From positions 57,692,427 through 57,756,426 of the forward strand of contig OZ038387.1 in NCBI GenBank assembly GCA_964036045.1: a stretch of DNA of 64,000 bases. The letters are read 5' to 3'. Shown here piece after piece: positions 11,801 to 24,200 of the stretch. Origin of the DNA: Eutreptiella sp. 'Long Island Sound 2002' (Eukaryota; Euglenozoa; Euglenophyceae; Eutreptiales; Eutreptiaceae). The notes beneath the pieces are model-generated. The model saw only the letters and a program-made list of their open reading frames with translations, was not told the origin of the DNA and searched no databases. Both the position numbers and the translations under genes were made by a program. The stretch's first letter is position 1. Each line of letters begins with the position of its first letter.

Positions 11801-14800
11801 GGACTATTTGGGGTGCACAAACAAGTGGAACGAGACCATTTTGAGCCCATGTTGAGCAATTTTGGCCCCTCTCAAGGCACCAACGGCCTTGAAAATGGGC
11901 CAATTTGGGACCACAAATGACTCAAAAGCGGGTCAAAACCATGGTTTTCCAAAAATAATCCTAGTCCAGTTGCGGGGCCCAAACGGATGAATACAGCTCA
12001 TTTTGAGCCCCTTTTGAGCCGCTCTCATCCACTTTCCAGTGTGTACCTCATTTGTCGTTGAAGTTTTCTAGACAATGTTCCTTCCCCCACCAGCTCACCA
12101 CGCAGGACGAGGTAGTGTGGAAGCAGAGCTGTCGGATTGGGTGGCAGTGGCAGTGGCAGGATGGGGACATGGCGGTGATGCCAAGGTGAGGTTGAGTTAA
12201 AGGGGACGGACCAGAACCAGAAAAGAGGAACAGACGAACTGACAGACGGGCAGAGGTTTCGCGGAGAGTCTGTCATATCCAGGAAGCGTCGCTTGACCTG
12301 GAGGCAACTGGCCAGCGCTGCATCACTCACTTCGCAGAGAACTTGAGGAAAGCCTTGTTGGAGACTCAGTGTGACACCAGGGCTCCAATACCAGGTGGGC
12401 ATTGGACGCAATGAAGAACTTTCCACGATTTTGGGGATTTTGGGGATCCCAAACGAGCGCCGTGCTGTGACACGATGCGCCACGCGGCGATGCAATGCCA
12501 CGTGCGGGGGGGTGTGCGACGACACGGTGCCCACCCAAGACACACAAAGGCTAAAACTATGGGCAGGGGCTGCAGAAGCGAGAAATGAATGCGGACCTTT
12601 CGGACCTCCGGGGCCGCAAACCGCAATCGCACTTACCCCGCAGCAACTTCCCACCACCACCATCACCATCGATCGTGGACAGCGCTTTTGAGGGGCGTCA
12701 GCAACTTGTTTTTTCTTTGACATTTCTTGGTTGTTTTCCACGCTGCTTTTTGGACAATGTCAGCAGCAATTTCACACCCCCTCTAATTCCAGGCCCTCGC
12801 AACCCGACCAGTGACGCCTAGTGTCCCCGCTCGGGTCCTTTCACATCAGCCTCAGATGCGTTGATATTGACCATTTCAGGCATTATTTGCCACAGCAGCT
12901 GGTGTGCCGGCGGAAATCGGATGCCGAACCTGCCCAGCGGACTGCGATCACTCCGGGCGCCCTTTGCAGAATCGCCAAGCAAGTCCTGTGGGTGGGGCTG
13001 ACATGGTCAAAACAATACCTCAGCACGGCCGTTGAAGCGGGTGAGCACTGGGGCAACAAAAGCCTCGTCCACTGTGGGCAACTCTGTGAGGACATGCAAC
13101 AGAACATCAAACAACTGCATGGAAACACCGAACCAGCCGTTGATGTGATATAAAACATCATCATCGTACAAATGTATGCACGGGCAGAGGGGGGCGCAGG
13201 CACACTTCGGTGCACATGAGCACGCACACGTCATGAACTCAAGTGACAAATTACAGAGATCAACGGTCATACGAAGCAAGCAGCAAACGACATTGGGTGC
13301 GACATGCAGGAGGACGCACCCTTCCGGTCAAACCAAGAATCTGGAAGATCCAAATACGGAGCCAACTGCTCAGCGACAACTGCCCCCTTGTTGTTGCGGA
13401 TGACTTGTGCAATCTGCAGGACACAACCCGAATTCCATGGACTTGTCTCGCCTCAATGCATAATCAGGAGCATCACTGAATCTTCCGCAACACACGCGCG
13501 CGCGCGCAAATAAGCAATGAGTGTACGTTTTGCATTGCTGGGTGCAGACCTGCTTGCTGGACACGCACACACACACACACACACATTGCGAGAACTGCTG
13601 TTGAGAACTGTTGAGAAAACTCCTTGGGCCGCCGGGCAGCCCTGGACGGCTTTCATTCTGTCGAAGAGTTGAAAGGGGGTGCAGAATGTCCCGTAACCAG
13701 TTCATGGAAGAATAGGGTTCAGGGTACACCCCTCCAAAGCCCAACAGGGATGTATTCGAAGAGAGGAGAGGGAGGGGGAGGGCGTCCAGGGCGGGGGGAG
13801 GGGGGTGTTTGGCCAGACCCCCCCTCCTCCTATGGTTGTTGATGGTAGATGGCTCCTCATTAGCGCCAAAGGCGCTAGAGCAAAGTTTTTGTGGTTGTTG
13901 TCATTTTTTGGAGGGTTCTGAATAATTGCTGTCCATTCTTGGAGGCTTCTCAATGGTTGTTGTTTATTCCTAACCTCCTCCACTCCTGAACACATGGACT
14001 GTGTCTTGTCTGGGGCTGACAGGCAGCAACGCCCCCCCCCCCCCCCGCCCTCCAGCTGGACCCACCTAAAGCAAAGGTCCGACCCAGGATGGGGCCCACG
14101 CAGATGAGTAATGAGATAATGCATTTTACTATCCCAGATTGGTGCCAAAGGCACCGGAGAAAACGTTTTTGCGCATTTTTGCCCGGCACCGATTGTCACA
14201 CCACTAGAAGGGAAGGAAGAGGAGGGGGGGCTGCTCCTAAGGTTGTTGGCCGTTCTAATACATCCCTGGCCCCAGCCAGTCACCCGTTTTGTTCTCAACT
14301 TGCTACGCACCATTCAATTCTCTGTGTGTATTGATGCAATGGACACTCCTGGTCTAGGTTCCAAACAATCAGCCCACAGCTTTGGATGCTCAGACACCCC
14401 CCCCCCGAAGGAATGCTGAGAGCTATTGCGGGTGGGCACAAGAAGCAGCCAGCACAAAAGCGCAGAAAAAAATTTGCCCCACCCCCCGCCCCGCCCCCAC
14501 ATGCACACTGCCCACTGCCCCCTTGCAGTGTGGCGGTGAGCTTGAGGATCCCCACCGCCCATGGCCCTTAGCAGTGCGGCAATGACTTGAAGGGTCCCCA
14601 CTGCCCACTACCCCTTGCAGTGTGGCAGTGCACCGAAAGATCCCAATTTCCCCAACTGTGTTAGCCATGTGGCAATGCAAAGAAAGAGCCCCACTGCCCA
14701 CATCCCCCTACATTGTTGCAGTGTACTAAAGGATTCTCACCCCCGTGCAGCGGTTTTTTGAAGCGGGTCCACTATGCACTGCCCCCAGCGGTGCGGCAGC

Positions 14801-14963
14801 AGACACCAATCCTGTCACTGCCCACTGCCCCTTGTGGTGCGGCAGTGAAGCAATTGCACCAGGGTTTAAGACTTGCTGTAGGGGTCAGTATCATGGCCCA
14901 TCCGCTTGCCTTTTTCCATGGTCACGGCAGCCCAGCCATTGCCTTGTGGTGACAGCATCTTCG

Positions 14964-15014
<51 letters not shown>

Positions 15015-16876
15015 GGAGAACCACGAAACAAGAACGGAGCAAAAAAAGTGGTTAAAAAACATGTGTAAGCCATGTCCAGAAGGGTTATTCCAGCCCTTTG
15101 CAGGTCTAACCTGCAGGAAGCAGCAAGCGGTAAGCAACAGACAGTAGGTGACCGGTGCTCAAGGCTAGTTGCAACTTGGGTTTACCAAGTTATCTCTCTC
15201 CATCAGCGAGCACCTTGGTGTGACATCTCACTGTCATCGCTAACTTCTACGGGAGGCCGGCCGCTGCACCAAGGGTCCAGTCACAGAACAGCAGGTCTCA
15301 CAGGCCAGCACCGATCCGTCACAGCGCAAGCAAGAGATGTATGTATGCATGTATTGGATGCAACCATCCAACCGCGCCGAAACAAAGGTACAGTATGAGA
15401 GCACCTCACTGTGGGAGCCCAGTCCTTCACCTACCGTATTAACGGGTTGGACCACCTTGCACCTCCTTGAGCATTCACTGGTGCGGGCTCTAGGGCACTC
15501 ATACCTGTGTACTGCCTGCCACGAGCTTCACGGAAGTGGCAACTCAGTATCACTGGCGTATATAGACACACGCTCACATGCACACACATAGACAGACAGA
15601 CCTCTGCGCAGACACACCTGTAGGATACTACTTATTGGCCTGTGTCCATTAGCTGGTTTGCATCCAGTTTGCGTCCAACTTTCCTAGGGCGGGGTTTGCC
15701 TGTCTCATAGGGTCGGCGTAGGCTAGCGTGCATGGTCATTGTGAATCAGTGGGTGCTGCCTGCCATGGACTTCATGGGAATGGCAACTCAGCCCCGCTCA
15801 TTCATAAATGTGTATGCATGTATATTTGCATGTTTGTATGTGTGTGTGTTTGTTTGTTTGTTTGCAAGCAACGGACTGCTAAACGGTTAGCTGACTACCA
15901 ATAGCAGGATCACACACGTTGGAGAACCACGAAACAAGAACGGAGCAAGAAAAGTGGTTAGAAAACATGTGTACCCCGTCCCCCCCTTGCGCAAGCACCC
16001 TGAAAGTCATCAAAACAACGGTAACACGGGCTCCCGTGCTTCGACAAGCCCGTGCTTGCGCGCGACGCGCGGTACCAAAAGAACGTATGTCACCGGAAAC
16101 CTGCCCATACCTCACCCTAAGCACAATTGTCGCACTACAACACAATGTGCAGGCCAATTTCAGCGAGTTCTGGAGGTCCTCACTGCCCATCACGGCCATC
16201 AGGAGCTGTGGAATAGAAGCCCTTTCCCACCTTGCGCCTCATCTTGAACAATTGCACATGCTTGCCCTTTGGGGCAGCCTTTGGGTAACAGCCATGCCAG
16301 GTGTAGCAACATGAGCCATGGCTGAAAATCACATCAACAGGGACATCATTGGGTTGCAATTGCAAGCAGAATGTTGGTATGAGCAGGAGGAACTACCACA
16401 AGCATGATCAAGCCCCTCTTTTCCTCTACAGGCGAAGCACAATCGCATAATGTTACATTTCTGACCATAAAAACCGTGGTCAGAAAATTCCATCAAAATG
16501 ACGGTAACACGGGCTCATGTGCTTAGACAAAGCAGTGCTTGCGCAAGGGGGGGGGGGGGGGTAAGCCATGTCCAGAAGGGTTATTCCAGCCCTTTGCAGG
16601 TCTAACCTGCAGGAAGCAGCAAGCGGTAAGCAACAGACAGTAGGTGACCGGTGCTCAGGGCTAGTTGCAACTTGGGTTTACCAAGTTATCTCTCTCCATC
16701 AGCGAGCACCTTGGTGTGACGTCTCACTGTCATCACTAACTTCTACGGGAGGCCGGCCGCTGCACCAAGGGTCCAGTCACAGAACAGCAGGTCTCACAGG
16801 CCAGCACCGATCCGTCACAGCGCAAGCAAGAGATGTATGTATGCATGTATTGGATGCAACCATCCAACTGCGCCGA

Positions 16877-16933
<57 letters not shown>

Positions 16934-19900
16934 CAGCGCGCGCGCGCACACACACACAATGCAACAATGCAAAAAGAAAACAGACTGTCAAAGAATATGT
17001 TGGTTTTTGTCTCAATTCTAAAAAAAAAATACATTGATTCAAGCATTCACATCAGCGAGTGAAAGTGGGTATCACTGACGCAGGTGCAGGGTGAAGTCAA
17101 CATGGGAAGTGACTTCGGGGCAGGAAATCGTTGGAGGTGTGGTGTACACGGATGTCCGATAATGTTACAATAGGGTTCATCCAAGCTTTCCCTCTCCATC
17201 AGCAAGCACCTTGGTGTGACGTCTCACTGACATCGCTGACTTGTGTGAGGGGCAAATCGCTGCACCTAGGGTCCATTCGCCGTATGCCATCTCGGGGTAC
17301 CAATCACAAAAACAGCATAAAATGGTCCCACACACAAAGGAATGCGTGCAGATGCAGTTGTTGCTTTACACCATGCAATGAAAGCAATAGCACAAGATCA
17401 AAGACACCGCACCTTAAGCTGATCCTTGGATCCACTGCTCGCCCTCTGTGATGTTTTCACACGCAACCAACACAGCACAACAACCACAGTACACGGACAC
17501 AACTGGCAACAACTGCTGCTGCTCCCCGAGGGCTTGCCAGCGATGCAAAAACTGATGAGCTCAACCTCCTTTCGGAGATGTAGTGCACTAAATCAATTAC
17601 TAGGCTCCAAGGCTGAAAACTCCAACATGCTTCCCTGCCACCAAACATCCAGAGTGACAATCCTGCCCCGATCCCCAATGCCAATGACCTGGCGGTAGCG
17701 GCGTTCCTCCAAATTGTAATTCGGGTCCCCATCTCCGAACACAAAAGAGAACACAGACTCGATGAAACTCATTTCCCTGTTCCGCTGCACGTACCCCCCA
17801 TAATATGGGTTAGGTTGTGTCATGTACCACCAGTCAAATGGGCTTGGCCCCCAGAAATAAGACCTGCAAGTAGAACGAAATGGGTGACTCAGTGCGATGG
17901 GTTAGCGGAGCAAAAAAGGAGTCCGAGGAGTGGGGCATCAGTATTGGTCCCCCAGAAGTAATGCCGTCTTTGCTTCACTGACGGTCGCCAGATGTCCTGG
18001 CGTGGCAACACAGCCGGTAAATTTGTTGTGCTTCATGCTGTGCACATCGCCAGGCGAAAATTTCCACTTTTCAGCTGTAGAGGGTGGAACATGCTGAACA
18101 GGTTGTGTGCCAGTCCCTTGGGACCCCCCCAAGCACCCAATAAGCAAATAGGGTGGAAAACACATAAAAAGGGCACTCTTACTTTTAAAGTCCATAGGCC
18201 TATGTACAGACGTCGAGGGGTGGTGGGCCGATCAAGAGGTCAGGTGCCCACCTCCCCGTGGCTGTGCCCCGCCTCTGAAGTATGATGGCACAAAGGGACG
18301 AGATGGTTGGGACTAAGTCTCGTCCATACTTGCCCTCCCATGCAGCTGCCGCGATGGTGCCCGCCCTCTGGGGAGGCACGTTAGGCGCCCCGGCTGGCCC
18401 TCCTCCCTCCTGAGGGGAGGGGCACGTCAGCCCCATGACAAAAATGGTTGCTTGCATGCCATCGTTGAAGAACACGGGCTGGCTTGACTGCCGCGACGCC
18501 ACAGGCATCACTATGGATTCCCTGGAACCCCCCGAGGGGTGTGGGCTTGCTGGCGGCGGCGGCGGGGGGGGGGGGGCACCTTGGATCCCTGCTCTGCCCT
18601 GGCTTGGCCTCATCGGGGGTGCCTCCCGGGCAAACACTGTGCATGCAAGGTGCTAGAGATGGACCAAAATACCCCCAGCAGCTCCGGGGCTGCTTGCTAC
18701 ACCTACCATTGAGATTCCTGTGAGGTTTGGGGATGGCTCATACCAAGGCTAGCACCCCTGAGAAAAGGCTTATGGGATGGAATGTTGCGGAGGGATAAGG
18801 GATAGGTGCATAAGGTTCCCTCTAGGGCTAGTGCCCCAGAATAAAAGTTACCGATAACCGTTTTGGATGACCTCAGCCTCGGGGCCACTATGAAATGTCC
18901 ACAAGCTGGTGTGGGAGACCAGCTTCCCATTGTTGGCCAAAGCAGACACCCACCCGCTCCCCTATTGCCATTGCCCATATGGCCCAGCAGCTGAACAAGG
19001 GGGGTGGCGAACCCACAGTGGTCCTCATGGTATATTGCATCGAAGATGGGGGATGTGCCCCCATCAATGTTACAACCAAGAAGCAAAATCGTCCAGGCCC
19101 TTCTCTGCGAAGGGACTTCCCCTTTTCCTTTTCTGTTCGCAGCGTTCTAATTACTGCCGCACCCCAACATCCAAGGTCACCGGCTCCAGGGTCTAAGAGG
19201 GCATGGAGGGGGGCTGGGGGGGCTGTAGCAGACTTCGTTTATAAGGGGCTGGGGGGTTTTGGGATTTTGAGGCACCCACCCACCCAAGACCAAGCCACCC
19301 ACCCAGACCCCCCCGACCCTTATAAACATTTGAGGGGGGGGTTGAGGCGCTCTCCCGGGGCTGAACGGCTCCCCAGCCCCACCTGAGCTGCTGCTGCTGC
19401 TGCTGGCATTGTTGTTGCTGCCACCACTGCTGCAGTTGATATTGCTGCTGCTGCTGTTGGTGTTGTAGTTGCTGCTGGTGTTTGTAATGCTACTGCTGCT
19501 GCTGCTGCTGCCCACAGGCTTCTGCTCCTTCACAAAAAACGCTGAAAGAGTCTTTGTAGTCTGCTGGCTCTTCACCCATTTTTGGTGTCGATCACTTTTG
19601 AAGTGCTCACGCTCAGCCTCTCCCACATTGGATATGAGTACTCCACAACCGCAGCGGTACTTCCCAGGCTGCTGCATAGCAAAGCAAACAATGGGGGTCT
19701 GCAGAAACACACAAAGCGACCCCAATGGCAAGACAAAAAATGTCACTGTAGCTCCGAACCTTGCAAAAAAAGCGAAAAAAAGGCGTCACTGTAGCTCCGA
19801 ACCTTGCAAAAAAAGCGAAAAAAAAGCGGAGCTCAAAACAAATACCCTCACCGGGAATTGAGCCACAGACCTTAGAATTCTCACATAGCTGCACTACCGT

Positions 19901-21202
19901 TCAACTACAGTCTAGTTCTGCTGTAATTACCTCCCATTCAGGTTGTTGAACACATTCGAAATCGAAAAAAAAGCGCCACTCGCCTGCACACTAACATTAA
20001 ACGGGGGGGTCCTAGACTACAGACCCACCCACCCAGAGTACAATTCTAACAGGGAGGGGGGTCCCAGACTTTTGACCCACCCACCCAGGCTGGGGCACCC
20101 ACCCAGACCCCCCCCCCCAGTTAACTTAATTCCTTATAAACGAAGCCTGGGCTGTAGCACCCATGGAAACCTACGTGGTAGCTGGTAGGCCAGGGTCATG
20201 ACCCTTGCGAGCCCCCCAAAATTGCCTTTCGCAGTGTGTTTCGTGGCACAGCCTGCTCATGCAGTTTTCAGCCTCAACAGATCAAAAACCAAATTTCCAA
20301 AACTGATTTTTTTGACATTGTGACCCACCCACAATGATGAAATATCCCACGTAAAGCATAATGAGCCCCTCTTTTTGTGTTTTTCACCCCAATTTTTCCA
20401 GGAACCCCCACCACGAGGACCCCCCCCCCTCCCTCTTCGTCATATTTGGGAAATCAGGCCTACCAGCAAGTTTTCGCCCCAAAACCTGGGGATCCCCTAT
20501 TTCAAAAGTGCTGATCAAGAAGAAAACCCCCACTCCACCCCCAAAAAACAGTGGCATTCCCAAACCAACAAACCCCTAAACTGCCCTAAGTCATTATCTG
20601 GAGGGTCGCTTCCCCAAATGGTGCCCCCCAGAGCGCAATTACACTGCCATCTTTCCCCTTTATCAACAGCCTGTTCAACCCTCTCTTGGGTTGAAATCGA
20701 AGAATGAGGGGTCAGCAGTCAGCAGATTACTGGAATGGGGAGGAAGCACGGGAGAGGGCGGATGAGGGCAGAACAGGGGCAGGCCTCATTTATAAGAGGG
20801 GAGGGGGATATTTTGGATGAGACCCACCCACCTGACTGTGGACACGATTTCGGACCCACCCAGACCCCCCCCCCCCCCCCCGCGCTCTCGTATAATTCTG
20901 TGGGGCGCATTTTTTGGTAAGTCAAATTGAAGCCAAGGCGCTCTCCCGGGTTAGGCATCCCAGCCCCAAAAGGTGACATACCATGACGTTAATTGTTGAC
21001 GGGTCAACAGTCTACTGCAGGGAAAATTTTTAAAGCGGGCCGTGGGGTTGCCCTGTCCCCTCCCCTCTGGCCCGGCATGCTGCTGCCGTTTTTTTATATT
21101 TTTATGGTTTTCTCCTGTTTTCCTTTTGTTATTTTTCTGCTTATTTTTCTTCTTGGTTTTTTGTCCAATGCCTGAATCCTGTACTTCCTCTTGCTGAGCT
21201 AC

Positions 21203-21259
<57 letters not shown>

Positions 21260-24200
21260 CTACTTGAGCTGGATGTGTTGCTGCACTGGGGTCACCTTGG
21301 GAAAATTCAGTGGGCGCATACTTTTCTTTGGTTTCTCCCATTGCTTATGCTTCTCACTCTTCAGGTGCTCCCTTTTGGCCCCATCAGAGGAACCAGCAAA
21401 TGCCCCACAACCACAAAGAGATTTTGGCACGGTGCCCACATGAAGACACAGCGAAAAGCAGCACCAGCACACAACCAGACACGGCTTCTGTAAACAAGGA
21501 AAGAGGGTGTGGCGGGTGCCCAACCCAGGAAACCCTCGGAATTATGAGGGCGGGTCCAGAGCCTTAGACCCACCCACCCGGACCGGACCCCAACCCCCCT
21601 TTGCAACTTAATTCTTATAAACGAGGCCTGAACAGGGGGACGGATGAGAGCATGAGACAAATTCAGAAGGGGGGGGGGGGGGGGCTGGCAGGCAGCTTGC
21701 AGAGAGAAGGATGTAGCCAGTAGCTAGTACACGTGGCACGGACAATCCATCCAAAGCAGCTCCACCCCCATGGACCAACATTGAGCGGGCATCTTCTGAT
21801 GCACACACCACCTTCAAATCATACACTCTCCCGCCGCTGCCATCAAAGCTACAAGGGCACAATAACACAGACCGACACGAGATGAAGACACATGTGGTAA
21901 CCGACAAGGCCTGTGGTTGCAAAACAAAGGCTGGAACATCAGACACCAGACCGCAGGCTTGGAAAACCCCATACGAATGCGACTACAACTGCACTGCGGC
22001 TGTTCAGCTCAGCCCCCCATGAAATGCCCCAACCCTCTGCATGACCCTGCGACCCGGTATTGGGTCATCATATCAACGTCCGGACTCGATGGCCCGGAGA
22101 CGTAGCGAGTGCCTTTACATGTTTTCTCGCCTCACGAGCTGTGACGGGCCCCCGGGGCTAGGGCACCACCAAGCCACTTCCTGGTCCATTCGCCGAGGCT
22201 GGGCTCGGCCCGTCATGGTGCGGGGGGGCGGGGGAGGGGGGGTTGCCATTCACGCTGCCGGTTGGTACTTCCAACTGTCGCATTGGTTTGAGATTTCAGG
22301 AAGAAACCGTCCACATTGCTTGTCCCAAGCCAGCGGGGAAAAATAGGTTTCGTGGGTGAGAGTGGAGAGTGGGACAGTTGGCCCTCTGCCCACAAGTGCT
22401 GCTTCTGCCCCTTGGCATACCTTCCATGCCGGCGCCAGAATGCTTCACACGCGCGGCGGCGGCGGGGGGGGGGGGGGTCACGTCGACCGGTGCTTTGGAT
22501 GGGCAGATGTCCGCAGTGCTTTCCCTCACCTCATCTGCGGTCCTCAGTTAGCCTTCAGGCCCTGGTTGCTCGCAGGTCCGCACATCAGATAAAGTAGAAG
22601 GGACAGGCCACCGATCCGGAAGACGGAAAGTCCGCAATCATCAATTGTCGCACATGCGACCCCTCAAAAATACTCGGCATCGCAAGCCTTCCACTATTCC
22701 AGGGGAATGCGACGGGTTTGGCTTTGTGTCCTCTTCATGTGAATGGTATGTGTGTTTGTCGCACGGGCATCACATGGATGTCAGGGTCATTTGTGCAATT
22801 CGGACACAAGAATGTGTGGTGACCGTGATCTATGTTGTCGCGTTGTCGGTGCAACCTACAAAAAGTGCAGTGTCGGCCAAATCAATGGTGCGGTGCCGGT
22901 TCGGACAGCGCGCGCACGGTGCAATGAGCGTTGGGGCCCGATGTGAGTCGCACGATTGAAACACCTGGGGGCGAAAAAGAAACCGCCGCCGCCACCGTAG
23001 CCCCGATCTTCCCGGTCTTCCCGATCGGATTGCGACGACGACGCCTGTGGAAAGAGAGGAGGACTCTGCAACGCTGTTGATTGCATTCGACAGGCAGACG
23101 CGGGGCTAGGTCACCAGCAGCGACGTTTGCAGCGACATCAGTAGGCAGGCAGCGACAGCAGCAGGAGAGCGCCAGGTGGAGGCAGGGGCAGATTTCTAGG
23201 CACAGACATATTGCAGGGACAATGAGTGCAGAAGCCTGGGCAGGGGGGACGATGCAGGGACACTGGTAGGGCCAAACACATGCGTACCCTGCTTGCACAT
23301 GCCTGCCACGGCTCACGCACGTGCATGCACCTGCAGTACTGAAATAGAGGTAAACAGGATGGCCAGCGATGCAAAGAGGGAAACGCCAAAAAGGATGCGC
23401 ACTCCTTTGTTGACCCAGGGATACGCCTTCTGCCAGGCCTGTGATACAGCAGCCCTGAGACTGCTGCCGGCCAGTTTCGACTTAGCCCCAGGCCCTGAGC
23501 ACAAAGCAAATGACAACTGTGGTTTGGGTGTGTGGAATGGGCCGAGCAATGGGGTGCGGTGTGGGTGGTGCGGCAAACGGCACTACTGTTGCAGCAATAC
23601 AAGAACGGTGTGGGGGCTGTCTGATGGAGCACGAACGTACTGCGGGCTGTAGACGTGCATATCCTGCTTCCGGCAGGTGTTGCACACCCTCCAGGCGAGA
23701 TCTTTTATCATTGTTTCTTTTTGGGGGGGGGGGGGGTTAGCAAGCACCCTGCCAAATCATTTGTAGCACCTTTGCAGTCTCCCCCTTTGGACTGCTTGTC
23801 CTACCGCCTCCCCTCCAGCTCTCCTTCTCTCTCCTCTTGTTGGCCATGCATGAAGCACTCGTTGTATTGCTGATGATGGTGTCCACGCCACACCTTTGTT
23901 TGCAATCTTTGCAATTGTGCAGCCAACGCCATGCCATGTATGGGGGGGGGGGGGGGTGGAGCAGCAGTAGTAATGCAGCCTCCCCTGTTCTCCCCAAACT
24001 GCACCCCAAAGACCACCATGTCGCACATCAAATGCGCCAACCCCCTGCATAGGACTCGGTATTTGGTCACGGCATTGTGCATCGACGTTCGGACTCGATG
24101 GCTGGGAGACGTAGCGAATGCCTTTACCTTTTCTCTCGACTCACTCGCTGTGACGGCGCCCCGTGACTGGGGCACCACCAGATCCGCATTTGCCGAGGCC

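Larger units (their letters stand above)
13414..17688 (-). other. Intron 7
   Basis: This 4.3-kb intron holds a hAT-like nonautonomous element (13,745-14,268), a minisatellite (14,500-14,860), two CA microsatellites, a local duplication (15,012-15,386 and 15,913-16,880) with a MITE inside the second copy, and a third, diverged partial copy at 17,188-17,290. Confidence 0.75.
19229..20149. mobile_element. hAT-like element 1 with perfect 8-bp target duplication
   Basis: The termini are cagacttcgtttataagg and, inverted, ccttataaacgaagcctg. The flanks are GGCTGTAG at 19,221-19,228 and again at 20,150-20,157. An 8-bp duplication and ends starting CAG are hAT hallmarks. Inside are a minus-strand zinc-finger reading frame, CTG-type repeats, a 45-bp tandem duplication (from about 19,742) and a Pol III-like unit. 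No hAT transposase core is visible, so it is nonautonomous. Confidence 0.93.
17864..22964 (-). other. Intron 6
   Basis: This 5.1-kb intron holds the two hAT-like elements. The sequence on either side (17,864-19,220, 20,158-20,770 and 21,640-22,000) shows nothing I recognise. The first copy of a dispersed repeat is at 22,010-22,210. Confidence 0.75.

Noticed and set aside
11350-11859. Repeated peptide frame with GPKWLAMGSKWAHFTCLGTP
   Set aside because: By-product of the 152-bp satellite; frames break between units.
12025-12741. 238-codon minus-strand frame as a gene
   Set aside because: Composition looks non-coding, no domain is recognisable, and it lies inside intron 9 of the large gene on the same strand.
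19848-19920. Functional tRNA gene
   Set aside because: Only the A-box and B-box regions look right; the acceptor stem does not pair.
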